The notes below the pieces were generated by a model. That model did no database searches. It was given only the letters and a program-made list of their open reading frames with translations, and was not told the origin of the DNA. A DNA stretch of 64,000 nt, from contig NZ_CP027116.1 of assembly GCF_003431975.1 (NCBI RefSeq), positions 3,844,001 to 3,908,000 of the forward strand, given 5' to 3'. Made by a program: the position numbers and the translations under genes. How positions within the stretch are numbered: position 1 is the first letter of the stretch; every line of letters begins with the position of its first letter. The DNA is from Bacillus pumilus (GTDB lineage: Bacteria > Bacillota > Bacilli > Bacillales > Bacillaceae). Below are positions 8,767 to 17,640 of this stretch, in pieces.

Positions 8767-11700
8767 TCAATTATTATTATAGTCATTAATAATTGATATA
8801 GTCTTGTTTGCAACTTCACTTCCAATAGATGCATACAATTTCTTATCACCAATAATATAAAATTCTTCTTTAGCTCGAGTGGCCGCAACATTCATTATAT
8901 TGGGCTCTGAAACAGCCCATTTTGCTGCTCCACTGCTATTTGAATCTGTTCCTAGGACAAAATAGACAATTTTCGCTTCTTTTCCTTGAAAAGTATGAAC
9001 AGTACCTATATTTGTTGGTTTACCGTCTTTTCGTTTAGTAAAGCAAATTTCATCTAAAGCTCTTGTAATTTGATAAGCAACATTTCTAAAGGGAGATATT
9101 ACATAGATATCATCAGCTAAATCTGTATTTGCTTGTAACTGCTTAGTAATTTGGTTTTTTAGTAACTCAGCTTGTTCTTTAACATATTTGTCATTAGCCT
9201 TTCCAACACAATGAAGCCACTCTGATGTCCCTTGCACCTCATCTTCATTTTTACCTTGTACCATTAAACCATCATAAGAAATTTCATTAGAAATTGTGAA
9301 CATTGGATAGTTTGAACGTCTATGTACCCAAAGTGGAATACCAATCCATTCATCTTCGTTTTTTTGGAATCCATACTGACTAGTATCATCTACTATTGTT
9401 TGAGTGGATGCATTAGCAGATACAAATTTTTCGTCTACATTATAGTGTCTTCCAATCAAAGTTAAAACATTTGGATCTAAATTTAATACAGGCTTTATTT
9501 GTGATGGATCCCCAACAACCATTACTTTTTTACTTCTGAATATGGCTCCAACACTAGCCTGTGGTAGTGCTTGACCAGCCTCGTCAATGAATAAGTTGCC
9601 TATTGAATTTTCCTTTAGGTTTTTAAACATTCGACCAAAACTTGCAAAAGTAGTACTGATTACTGGCACAGCGAAATTGATCCATTGCCATGATTCTGAA
9701 ATTAACTCATGGCCATTCTCTTTCGCAATGTAATTTGATTGTTTATTCCAGATAATTCTTGCCGCTTTTAAATTTCTTACGTTCTCATTGAGGAATTGCT
9801 TTTTAACTTTTAAAGCCGAAATAAACAATTCTGATTGTAAAATACGAAATTCTTTTGTAAACCAAGGATTAGACTTTTGAAGTTCTTCGTATGATAGAGA
9901 AAAGTCTATTTCCTTAATTTCACTTTGTGATTTGTTCTTTTCAAATGCATCAATTTCTTTTTTCATTTTTCCCAAATCATTATTATTAGCATTCACCCAT
10001 CGTTCAAAGGTAGATTTTCTTTCTATCATTTGTTTTTGAGTATGCTCTTTTTTAACAGCATTTTTCGATAGATGATTTTCAAGCTGTCTATAATCAATTG
10101 TCAGTGTTGTTTTTTGTTGAGTTAGATCATTTAAATGTTCATTCACACTGCTTATCTTTTTGAAATAATGTTCGACTTTAGATTTATTAAATATTTTCTG
10201 TAACCATAAAAAACTAGGCTTTTGTGAAGTAAGAACATGATAATTTCGTTCAGCTTGTACTTCTGCCCTTGATAAATTTTCAAGTTCAACAGAAACATTA
10301 GATAAAATTTTTTGAAATTTTAATTCCTCTTCTCTAAGTCTCTCTAATTTAGCTTTTGCTTCTTTTTCATTACTAGTCAAAACTTTAAGTTTTTCTTTTT
10401 TCTCATTCTCAAATTCTTTAACTTGATTTATATATTTGATATTGAGTTTTCGTATTTTATATAATTTTCGGCTATATTTTTCTACTTTGTCTCTTTCAAC
10501 TTTTAATTTATTATAAAGCCGTTTGAATTCCTGATATACTCCAATATTCGATTGATCATCTTCCTCTAAATCTTTTTCAATTGCCTCTATGTTGAGAAGC
10601 AAATTATTCATGTTGATTGAATTTCCACCTTCTAATGAAAAAACACCCCAATTTTTATCATTGAGCAGTTCACTTATAATGTACCGATATTTCCCAAATC
10701 CTTCTCCTGTTAGTTGAGAATTAGAAATATCTTTGAAATAATCTGCTTTCTCTAATTGATCTTGAAAACATTTTGGAATCTCTTCTTTCACCGGTAATTC
10801 ATTAACGATATTTTGGACTGCTCCATTATTTGAACTTGCCACAATAATATTTTTATCAGAAATAGATCGTGGTAAAACGCCAAGTTTAGCATTTTGCCAA
10901 TAGGTCAGACTGCCTTGAATCACTTTATTAGAAAGATTTGAAATAGCTAGTGCCTGTTGTACGACTAAATCAGCAAAAATATCCTTCAACAATGTTGTCT
11001 TGCCTGTTCCTGGTGGGCCGTTAATACTTCGGATATCGTTTTTTCCGTTTAAAGCTAAATTGACAGCTGCTTGTTGCATAAAATAGAGTGCATAATCAGG
11101 GTTTGATGGAAAACGTCCTAACGGATAATATTTTGGTTTTAAAGCAATTTCCTCAAAAATATAAGTGTTAAAATGTTCAGACTCTTTATGACTGTCTAGA
11201 TTTCTTATATTTCCAGTAAACCCGTTAAAATATCTGTTTATATTTTCAGTATCAATTAACTTTGCCATTTTTAAATCTTCAATAAAGAAGGAATGTAGAT
11301 TAATATCCTCATTATCCAGATGTCGTATGAATTTATAACGGAAATTATCTATTGAGACGTGATACTTTTGTATAAGTTCAGAAAACACATTATGAAAACC
11401 CTCTTCAAATTTTCGATCTATTTCTTCTCTAAATAAATTTTCAACTTTTAAGAAATCATCAGGTAAATTGCCATGTTCGCGGATATAACCGCTCATTGTT
11501 AAAAATAATTTATCAGCCACTAGGTTGAGTTGATGATCAAAATATAAAGCGAAAGTAAATTTTTCCGAATTACTTATTTCCTCATAAGTTTTCTCAATAT
11601 TATATTTTTCTCTCAAAATATCAACAACTTCTTGGAAATTGAAAATACCAAAGTAAAATACGATTCCAGATTTTTTAAAGGACTTATCTGACATATTATT

Positions 11701-11859
11701 TTGTTGTTTTTGATGAGATAAAAAATTCATAAAGAATTGTTGCCAATCTTTTTCAATATGATGAAATGTCTTTAATAATTTGCCACTTTTATTAATTGAA
11801 CCTTCTGCTAACTGCTCTATTGTAATCCATGCATTCAGAATATCTTCTTTTTTATTCAT
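8767..11859 (-). CDS. Large SF1 (UPF1/Dna2-like) helicase with coiled-coil insertion
   Basis: A 1030-residue superfamily 1 helicase. Start is the ATG at 11859, preceded by AGGAG 8 nt upstream; the frame extends 43 residues further but without a ribosome binding site. An N-terminal region of about 250 residues has no recognisable motif. Walker A GPPGTGKTT lies near residue 280, Walker B FIDEAGQALPQAS near 756, and the C-terminal helicase half includes HTFQGKEAKIV (near 955) and NVAATRAKEEFYI. Between the two halves of the first RecA domain lie about 250 residues of Glu/Lys-rich coiled coil (about 430-680). No nuclease motif is seen. It sits between Wadjet and AIPR genes, so a role in phage or plasmid defence is a reasonable inference, but I cannot match it to a named system. 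Confidence 0.8.
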   Translation of the reverse strand: MNKKEDILNAWITIEQLAEGSINKSGKLLKTFHHIEKDWQQFFMNFLSHQKQQNNMSDKSFKKSGIVFYFGIFNFQEVVDILREKYNIEKTYEEISNSEKFTFALYFDHQLNLVADKLFLTMSGYIREHGNLPDDFLKVENLFREEIDRKFEEGFHNVFSELIQKYHVSIDNFRYKFIRHLDNEDINLHSFFIEDLKMAKLIDTENINRYFNGFTGNIRNLDSHKESEHFNTYIFEEIALKPKYYPLGRFPSNPDYALYFMQQAAVNLALNGKNDIRSINGPPGTGKTTLLKDIFADLVVQQALAISNLSNKVIQGSLTYWQNAKLGVLPRSISDKNIIVASSNNGAVQNIVNELPVKEEIPKCFQDQLEKADYFKDISNSQLTGEGFGKYRYIISELLNDKNWGVFSLEGGNSINMNNLLLNIEAIEKDLEEDDQSNIGVYQEFKRLYNKLKVERDKVEKYSRKLYKIRKLNIKYINQVKEFENEKKEKLKVLTSNEKEAKAKLERLREEELKFQKILSNVSVELENLSRAEVQAERNYHVLTSQKPSFLWLQKIFNKSKVEHYFKKISSVNEHLNDLTQQKTTLTIDYRQLENHLSKNAVKKEHTQKQMIERKSTFERWVNANNNDLGKMKKEIDAFEKNKSQSEIKEIDFSLSYEELQKSNPWFTKEFRILQSELFISALKVKKQFLNENVRNLKAARIIWNKQSNYIAKENGHELISESWQWINFAVPVISTTFASFGRMFKNLKENSIGNLFIDEAGQALPQASVGAIFRSKKVMVVGDPSQIKPVLNLDPNVLTLIGRHYNVDEKFVSANASTQTIVDDTSQYGFQKNEDEWIGIPLWVHRRSNYPMFTISNEISYDGLMVQGKNEDEVQGTSEWLHCVGKANDKYVKEQAELLKNQITKQLQANTDLADDIYVISPFRNVAYQITRALDEICFTKRKDGKPTNIGTVHTFQGKEAKIVYFVLGTDSNSSGAAKWAVSEPNIMNVAATRAKEEFYIIGDKKLYASIGSEVANKTISIINDYNNN

Positions 11860-12023
11860 GCTATATCTCCTGTTATCGAGCATATTTAAATAATGACAAT
11901 TATACTTTTGAATAGTCTTTAATATTAAATAATAACATACTTTTCCAGTGTCGCTCAATTGATTGTTCAATCGAATTGTAAAAGGCAAATGCCTCTCTTT
12001 AGAACTTTGTGAATTTGCAATAG

Positions 12024-12131
12024 GAGATAATTAAAGAGACACTTACACTAGGAATGGGAGTTGAAATACTTGAACATGAAATTAACAATCACCAGTACCT
12101 TAATGAAGAGACTTCACTAAATGTATTTTAA
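12024..12131 (+). pseudogene. Possible C-terminal gene fragment
   Basis: A 35-codon open stretch on the plus strand ends in TAA and reads ...LTLGMGVEILEHEINN..., which looks like real coding sequence. It has an in-frame stop just upstream and no start with a ribosome binding site. It sits between the helicase promoter region and the IS element, so it may be the tail of a gene lost when the island was rearranged. I do not recognise the family. Confidence 0.25.
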
Positions 12132-12192
12132 ATTAAGAGATCCTTTTATAGTTACATTTCCTCTGTAAACATTAGATTATTACACTTCTAAT

Positions 12193-13770
12193 AAAAAATA
12201 AAGCGTCATTCAATAAAATTGAATGACGCTTTATTTTTAGGGTAAGTATGATGGATGAAAATTAATGAAAAAGGCTTCCCACACACCTAGCCTAGCTTCG
12301 CTAGGTGTGTGGCAATCTTTTTCATGTTCTGGCACGCAGCTGTGAGGAGAACTTGCTCACTCACGTTTTGTTTTCCCCTCAACCGGCAGTAGCGAAGCCC
12401 ATGCAGTTGTTTTGAATCTGCAAAGCTTCGCTCTATTTTTTCTTTTCTTTTTTTATATAGCTCTTTTCCAGAGACAGTTAGACGATTCTGTCTGATCTTT
12501 TCTTTATGTTCTTCCCATATGTGTCTTGAGATGACTTTTTGATGATTTTTCGACCTTGTGCATCTTTCAAGGAAAGGACACGATGCACATTTTTTAGGAT
12601 CTGATTTGTAGAATCGATAACCTTTTCGATCAGTTGTCGTATATAAAAGCTTCTCACCCTTTGGGCATATGTAATGATCATGTTCAGAATCATACTGAAA
12701 TTTCCACTTCTCAAATAACCCTCTTGTTGGATGAAAACGTCTATGGGCAATGACACCAAAAACATGTCGATCAGATAAACCTTTACAGATTGGTGTTGTC
12801 AAATAACCTGAATCAAGCGCAACAGCTTCTACTTGAAAACCAAATCGTGCGATTTGGTGATCTAATCGATCAAGATACGGAACAGAATCATGGACATTTC
12901 CAGGCGTGACATGAGCATCAGTGATGATATTATACTTCATATCTGTTGTCCGGTGGTCTAGGTAGAAAAAGCCTTCTGGCTTGTTTTCACGATAAAGATA
13001 GCCACTTTCAGGATCAGTCATACTTTGACGAATGTCTTTTTCTGTTTTCACCTCCTCCTTTACCTTTAAGAGCTTTTTTCCATGTGCCACCCGATCTTCT
13101 TGGACTGCTTCTTCTAATTCATTGATATAGTTCTGGGTATCTTGTTCAATCGTTTTTCTCGTATATTTATGTTTATTAGCATTAGCTTTAAGATGAGTTG
13201 AATCAGTAAAAAGAACGCGACCTCCTACCATATCATGATTGATAGCTTGAAGCACAATCTCATCGAAAATGTCTTGAAAAATCGTTGTATCTTTAAATCG
13301 AGTACGACGATTCCAGCTAATGGTCGAGTGATGAGGAACGGGGTCATTGATGTTCAAACCTAAAAACCATCTATACGCCATGTTATAGTAAATTTCTTTT
13401 TCGAGTTGTCTTTCAGAACGGATACCGTACAGGTATCCGATAAACATCATTTTGAACAAAATAAGCGGATCAAGAGAAGGACGGCCTTTATTCTCACTAT
13501 AATAGGGTTTTACTTTATCTACGATAAATGAAAAATCAATGTACTGATCAATTTTACGAAGCAGGTGATCCTCTTCGACCAGTTGATCTAGCAATACAAA
13601 TTCGGCTTCATGCTGAGAAGAATTTCTAGTGTGGAACATGGGAAAAACACCTTCCTTAAGTGGGATTTCTCTATTATAAAATGAGGAGATGGAAAGTTTA
13701 AGGGGAAAAATAAAGCTGTCGAGATTTTCTCGACAGCCTGAGCGTCATTTAATAAAATTGAATGACGCTC
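12193..13770 (-). mobile_element. IS1182-type insertion sequence bounded by near-identical palindromes
   Basis: The element carries one transposase gene on the minus strand. It is flanked by two palindromes, 12202-12230 and 13741-13769, that share 28 of 29 bases (one C/T difference). Inside them, GCTTTATTTTT (12228-12238) and its inverse AAAAATAAAGC (13706-13716) form short terminal inverted repeats. A second hairpin (13716-13736, arms CTGTCGAGA and TCTCGACAG) followed by T-rich sequence on the minus strand would stop read-through transcription into the transposase. The palindromes are either the element ends or a duplicated palindromic target; the exact boundary is not certain. Confidence 0.75.
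12287..13639 (-). CDS. IS1182-family transposase
   Basis: A 450-residue transposase of the IS1182/IS5-like DDE class. The N-terminal domain carries YYSENKGRPSLDPLILFKMM and GIRSERQLEKEI, typical of the DUF772 region, and catalytic-domain landmarks VLFTDSTHLKANANKH and AVALDSGYLTTP are present, followed by a Cys cluster (CASCPFLERCTR) and the C-terminal IERSFADSKQLHGLRYCRLRG segment with the catalytic Glu. The frame is full length and uninterrupted, so the element may be active. Starts at ATG 13639. Confidence 0.9.
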   Translation of the reverse strand: MFHTRNSSQHEAEFVLLDQLVEEDHLLRKIDQYIDFSFIVDKVKPYYSENKGRPSLDPLILFKMMFIGYLYGIRSERQLEKEIYYNMAYRWFLGLNINDPVPHHSTISWNRRTRFKDTTIFQDIFDEIVLQAINHDMVGGRVLFTDSTHLKANANKHKYTRKTIEQDTQNYINELEEAVQEDRVAHGKKLLKVKEEVKTEKDIRQSMTDPESGYLYRENKPEGFFYLDHRTTDMKYNIITDAHVTPGNVHDSVPYLDRLDHQIARFGFQVEAVALDSGYLTTPICKGLSDRHVFGVIAHRRFHPTRGLFEKWKFQYDSEHDHYICPKGEKLLYTTTDRKGYRFYKSDPKKCASCPFLERCTRSKNHQKVISRHIWEEHKEKIRQNRLTVSGKELYKKRKEKIERSFADSKQLHGLRYCRLRGKQNVSEQVLLTAACQNMKKIATHLAKLG

Positions 13771-14081
13771 ATTTAAGCTATTTATTATCTAATTCATTTA
13801 TCATTTTTTTGAGTTGTCAATACATCTATTACAATTAGGACTTAACAAATCTCTTGTATTCCCCATTTCCAATAAGCTCCACTTAATAAACAACTTCTCC
13901 AAAACGTTTCAAAATAATGCGAATAAACTTCAACATTGATTTCAAGACCAATTACACAAGATAATACGAAAGACACACTTTAGCATATTGGCTTCTTGTT
14001 AAAGTAAACCAACTAATTATATTTGTAGATTTAACCTTTCTTATCTATTAATAAATCTACTATTTTACTTAATATACGATT
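13771..14081. other. Intergenic gap between IS element and AIPR gene
   Basis: About 310 nt of AT-rich sequence. I see no open frame with a ribosome binding site, no convincing hairpin terminator and no RNA gene. It is probably the original downstream flank of the AIPR gene before the IS element arrived. Confidence 0.5.
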
Positions 14082-15839
14082 TTAATTAAATGGTTTTACA
14101 ATAAATTCATCATCCACTAATTTATCTATTAAATTTGTGCCTTTAGCTACTTTATTATTGCCTCCAAGTTTCTGATATTTTTCATAAACATATTCAGCAC
14201 ATAATTTAATTTTTTCCTCAGTAATATCATCTACAATAAAGTTACCTAATTGTTTTGGTGAAATATCTACAGATCCAGAAATTTTAGCGGAACAAACATA
14301 CATTACATAGAAGGAAATATCTGATTGTTCGCTAATAGAATAAACACCTAGATTATTTATAAAACTTCTAACTCTTTTTCCAATTACCGCAGCATTATAA
14401 TAACTATCTAATATTCTATTATTTAAATATAGTTGTTTGTATGTTTCTTCATCGTTTAATAGTGTAGAAGGTCTTGCTCTAGCATAATTAGGTTTCCTTA
14501 AGAGAATAGATATTAAACATTGAGCTAAAAAAGGAATACTAATTATCTTATCTTTAGGTTTACCTTCATTTTTATAAAAGTTTTTCCTTCTATCATAAAA
14601 TAACCCCCTTGTTTTCATATAATTCTCAATCTCTCTATGAATACCATCTGTACCTCTTAATATTGCTTTTGGAATTGTTGTTTGACTGTTTGTAGCCAAT
14701 ATAATATTATCTCTTGAGGCATCAGTATCAGGAACTATTATCCTTAATAAAACTTTTCTGCTCTCATTCTTATTTTCTTTTTTTGTGGAAATCAGATAAT
14801 TATATATTTCGGTCGAGGTTTGCAATCCATTTACTATTTCTGGATTCTTTATTTCAAAAACTTTAGTCGACTTTTGATCAATTTTGCTAGCCAACATTGT
14901 TATTCCATTATTCAACCACCAAAAATCTTCTTTATAATCGATTTGCTCTAAGGTTGCAGCGATTTCTTTATTAACAGTTATATTACCTTGATAGTCTCGA
15001 ACATTAGCTTCAAACATATGTTTTATCAATTTATCATTTTCATTAGTAATGAATTTAAAATACTGGTTAAGATCAGCTAATACAATATATTCTTTTTCTT
15101 CTTGTACAATTATTGGTGTTTCAGAAATATGTAAAACAAAATCTGTTTTAGAAGGTGCATCATATAATTTCAAAATTCTTTCTGCATTAATATATTCCAC
15201 ATCGACATCGGTATTGGGACTGGGAAATAAAGTTTTAAGCTTGCTCATTAACTCTGTTGCCTGTTGCTTTACATTGGGATGTACCTCATTTCCTAAACTC
15301 ACATAAATAAATTTAAAGCTAACTATAGGTGATTTAGTTATTAAACTTAAGAATGTATTATGAAACCTTGCAAAGAATTCTAAAACATCACTATTGTAAC
15401 GATTAGAAAAATCATTATCTTTAAATGCTTCTATTTTAAAAAGATTATCGACAATACTCTTCCACTTATTAAAAACATCTTCTCTAAAGGATGTTTCAAA
15501 TTTCGATTGTATTATGTATAAATCTAATTTAGGGTTTCTTTTAATATTTTCCAACGGTGTGTCATCATAAATCAATTCTTCATTTACAAATAAATAAAGA
15601 CCATCACAACCACCGTCATTTCCATTACCAACGATACCTTTTTCAAGTTCTTCATCACTTAAATCAAAAGCTTTTAAAATTAAGCTTGCAGAAAAATTTT
15701 CAAAATAATCATGTAGCAATTTGTTAAATTTTGATGAATTAGACTTAATATCTTCCTGCCTATCTAGTAAACTTTCTTCAAAGCTCTTTTTTATTAATTC
15801 ACTGGCTATTAACTGTGAGTTATCCATTTTAATTGCCAT
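14082..15839 (-). CDS. AIPR-family abortive infection / phage resistance protein
   Basis: A 585-residue protein of the AIPR (abortive phage resistance) family. The family landmarks are present: an N-terminal region with GNDGGCDGLYLF (residues 74-84), LDLYIIQSKFE (105-115), and the central block FEANVRDYQG, FWWLNNGIT (about 305-313) and NPEIVNGLQTS. D79 and the QSK at 111-113 resemble a PD-(D/E)xK nuclease core with Gln in place of the usual Glu. AIPR proteins are associated with abortive infection and with nuclease-type defence. The ATG at 15839 follows GGAGG 10 nt upstream. It is the first accessory gene after rlmH, transcribed in the same direction, 78 nt downstream of the rlmH stop. Confidence 0.85.
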   Translation of the reverse strand: MAIKMDNSQLIASELIKKSFEESLLDRQEDIKSNSSKFNKLLHDYFENFSASLILKAFDLSDEELEKGIVGNGNDGGCDGLYLFVNEELIYDDTPLENIKRNPKLDLYIIQSKFETSFREDVFNKWKSIVDNLFKIEAFKDNDFSNRYNSDVLEFFARFHNTFLSLITKSPIVSFKFIYVSLGNEVHPNVKQQATELMSKLKTLFPSPNTDVDVEYINAERILKLYDAPSKTDFVLHISETPIIVQEEKEYIVLADLNQYFKFITNENDKLIKHMFEANVRDYQGNITVNKEIAATLEQIDYKEDFWWLNNGITMLASKIDQKSTKVFEIKNPEIVNGLQTSTEIYNYLISTKKENKNESRKVLLRIIVPDTDASRDNIILATNSQTTIPKAILRGTDGIHREIENYMKTRGLFYDRRKNFYKNEGKPKDKIISIPFLAQCLISILLRKPNYARARPSTLLNDEETYKQLYLNNRILDSYYNAAVIGKRVRSFINNLGVYSISEQSDISFYVMYVCSAKISGSVDISPKQLGNFIVDDITEEKIKLCAEYVYEKYQKLGGNNKVAKGTNLIDKLVDDEFIVKPFN

Positions 15840-15917
15840 ATATAAAATCCCTCCCTAACCATTTAACATGTAATTTAAATCATTTCAAAAAGTTCAATTA
15901 AGTTGATTTCGCCGCAG

Positions 15918-16397
15918 TTACTTATGATAAGGCTCCCCCCGAACAATCCGAAACGCCCGATAAATCTGCTCCACCAACACCAACCTCATCAACTGATGCG
16001 GAAACGTCATCTTCGAAAACGACAACTTCTCATTCGCACGCTGCATGACAGCGTCGCTTAATCCAAGGGATCCGCCTATGACGAAACATACTTTGCTTTT
16101 TCCGTATGTTGCCAGCTTATCTATTGTATCGGCTAATTCTTCGGAACTTTTCATTTTTCCTTCGATGGCGAGGGCGATGACGTGGGCGTCTGGGTTGATT
16201 TTGCTTAGGATGCGTTCGCCTTCTTTGTCTTTGATGATTTTCATGTCTTGCTCGCTGAGATGTTCGGGTGCTTTTTCGTCTGCGAGCTCAATGATCTCGA
16301 TTTTTGCGTAAGCCTGTAATCGTTTTGTGTATTCGGCTATGCCTTGCTTTAAATATTTCTCTTTTAATTTTCCTACTGTGATAATTGATATATTCAC
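15918..16397 (-). CDS. rlmH: RlmH, 23S rRNA pseudouridine-1915 N3-methyltransferase
   Basis: A 159-residue SPOUT-class methyltransferase that modifies Psi1915 in helix 69 of 23S rRNA using SAM. The SAM-binding knot is visible in [14 protein letters not shown] and [13 protein letters not shown], ending in the conserved RGEPYHK. Length equals that of B. subtilis YydA/RlmH. In staphylococci the 3' end of this gene is the SCC cassette attachment site, and here too foreign genes begin straight after its stop codon. The upstream region contains the DnaA-box cluster. Confidence 0.95.
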   Translation of the reverse strand: MNISIITVGKLKEKYLKQGIAEYTKRLQAYAKIEIIELADEKAPEHLSEQDMKIIKDKEGERILSKINPDAHVIALAIEGKMKSSEELADTIDKLATYGKSKVCFVIGGSLGLSDAVMQRANEKLSFSKMTFPHQLMRLVLVEQIYRAFRIVRGEPYHK

Positions 16398-16435
16398 AGG
16401 TCATCCCCACCTTAAGAACAAGTTATTCATATAAG

Positions 16436-16769
16436 TTATCAACAATTGTGGATAAAATTTGTGTATTTTGTGTCCGATCATTCGTTCCCCACTATATATA
16501 TTGCAGGTTCATCGCACAATTCACAGGTTGTGGATAAACTGTGTGTATGTTCGATTTTTCTGAATTCTGGTGGCATTTCGTGATCATCTATGTACATGTC
16601 TAGTACGGTTTCTATATGTTCTGCACAAGCATAAAGTGATTTGTTCATAAGTTTCTAATTCCTCCAATATATTGTCTCGTTATTCACAAGTGTTTCGCTC
16701 ATTGTTCAATATAACCGATTTATTCACATGTTAATAGTCTTTTACCATTTTCCACACCTTTTATCCACA
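16436..16769. promoter_or_regulatory. DnaA-box cluster upstream of rlmH
   Basis: Three exact DnaA boxes (TTATCCACA or its complement) lie at 16447-16455, 16529-16537 and 16761-16769, and three single-mismatch boxes at 16436-16444 (TTATCAACA), 16680-16688 and 16720-16728 (TTATTCACA). In B. subtilis, DnaA-box clusters outside oriC, one of them at yydA (rlmH), titrate DnaA and help control initiation. The same gene context here suggests conservation. An exact 9-mer is expected about 0.5 times by chance in the whole window. Confidence 0.8.
16478..16648 (-). CDS. Small CxxH/CxxC protein
   Basis: A 56-residue protein with a CAEH motif near the N-terminus and CELC near the C-terminus, the pattern of the small CxxH/CxxC proteins found beside rlmH in bacilli. 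The four ligands suggest zinc binding, but no function is known to me. Start ATG at 16648 follows GGAGG 12 nt upstream; the stop is at 16478-16480. It lies 80 nt before rlmH on the same strand. One of the exact DnaA boxes is inside this coding sequence, where it encodes part of SLST. Confidence 0.8.
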   Translation of the reverse strand: MNKSLYACAEHIETVLDMYIDDHEMPPEFRKIEHTHSLSTTCELCDEPAIYIVGNE

Positions 16770-16775
16770 AACCAA

Positions 16776-16806
16776 ATAAAAAAGCCTCCACTCCTGTGAA
16801 GGCTTC
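16776..16806 (-). terminator. Terminator of the SAM hydrolase/ECF operon
   Basis: On the minus strand AAGCCTTCAC pairs with GTGGAGGCTT around AGGA and is followed by TTTTTTATTT, just after the ecfT stop. Confidence 0.8.
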
Positions 16807-16809
16807 CTT

Positions 16810-17640
16810 CTATAGAAACGGATTATAAAATCTCGTTCCTCGAACCAATGTAATCACTAGCGAAACGATCATTACCACACCAACAAATATGAACGCCACA
16901 TAATCTGCTTTTTGAAAGTCTTTCGCCGTAAACCATGTGCGCTTTTTATGCTTTCCAAATCCGCGCAGCTCCATCGCATTGCTGATCGTTTCAATCCGTT
17001 CTAGGCTAGAAAATATCAACGGCATTACAATCGATAGCGCATTTTTGATCCGTTTTCCCAGTTTTTCATTCTTCGACAAATCAATGCCTCTTGCTTGTTG
17101 AGAAATCGCGATCGTTCGAAAATCACGCTGAATATCTGGAATATAGCGCAGAGCAATCGCTACCGCATACGAAATCCGGTAGCTGACCCCGATTCGGCTG
17201 AGCGATGAGGCGAATTCACTTGGATTTGTTGTCACAATAAATAAAAGCGCTGCTGGCATCACGGTCACGTATTTCAGTGTAATGTTCAATTGATAGAAAA
17301 GCTGTTCAAGTGTGACATTGTACCAGCCTGCAATGTGAAACAGCTCATGCTTTGCTCCGTAAATCGCGACGCCTTGCTGGGGTGCAAAGATGTAAATGGC
17401 GATGTTATTGATGACAAGAAAAATCGCCAAGACAATCACTACAAAAGAGATATCACGAAATCGTACGTTTGATAGCTGAAAGAACACGATACTGGCAACT
17501 AGCATAAACACTAATACGCCTGTATCATACGTGAGCATCGCTGCGGATGACCAGAGGATAAAGCAAATGAGTTTGGTTGCCCCTGTCAGCCGGTGAATCG
17601 GCGACGGGCGATCGATATAGGACAGCATGTCTACAGCCAT
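16810..17640 (-). CDS. ECF transporter T component (EcfT)
   Basis: A 276-residue membrane protein, the scaffold that couples ATPases to the substrate-binding S component in energy-coupling-factor importers. About six hydrophobic segments are visible, and the family's coupling-helix motifs appear in AISQQARGID and METRG-like SNAMELRGFGKHKKRT. It overlaps the end of the ATPase gene by 10 nt, so it is translated as the last gene of the operon SAM hydrolase - S - A - T. Dedicated T, A and S genes in one operon mark a group I (self-contained) ECF importer. Confidence 0.9.
   Translation of the reverse strand: MAVDMLSYIDRPSPIHRLTGATKLICFILWSSAAMLTYDTGVLVFMLVASIVFFQLSNVRFRDISFVVIVLAIFLVINNIAIYIFAPQQGVAIYGAKHELFHIAGWYNVTLEQLFYQLNITLKYVTVMPAALLFIVTTNPSEFASSLSRIGVSYRISYAVAIALRYIPDIQRDFRTIAISQQARGIDLSKNEKLGKRIKNALSIVMPLIFSSLERIETISNAMELRGFGKHKKRTWFTAKDFQKADYVAFIFVGVVMIVSLVITLVRGTRFYNPFL

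Noticed and set aside
12478..12765. 95-residue frame within the IS1182 transposase gene
   Set aside because: It is an alternative frame of the transposase without a ribosome binding site or homology signal.
12193..13770. Repeated palindromes considered as a CRISPR array
   Set aside because: There are only two copies, at the two ends of a transposase gene, with no spacers.
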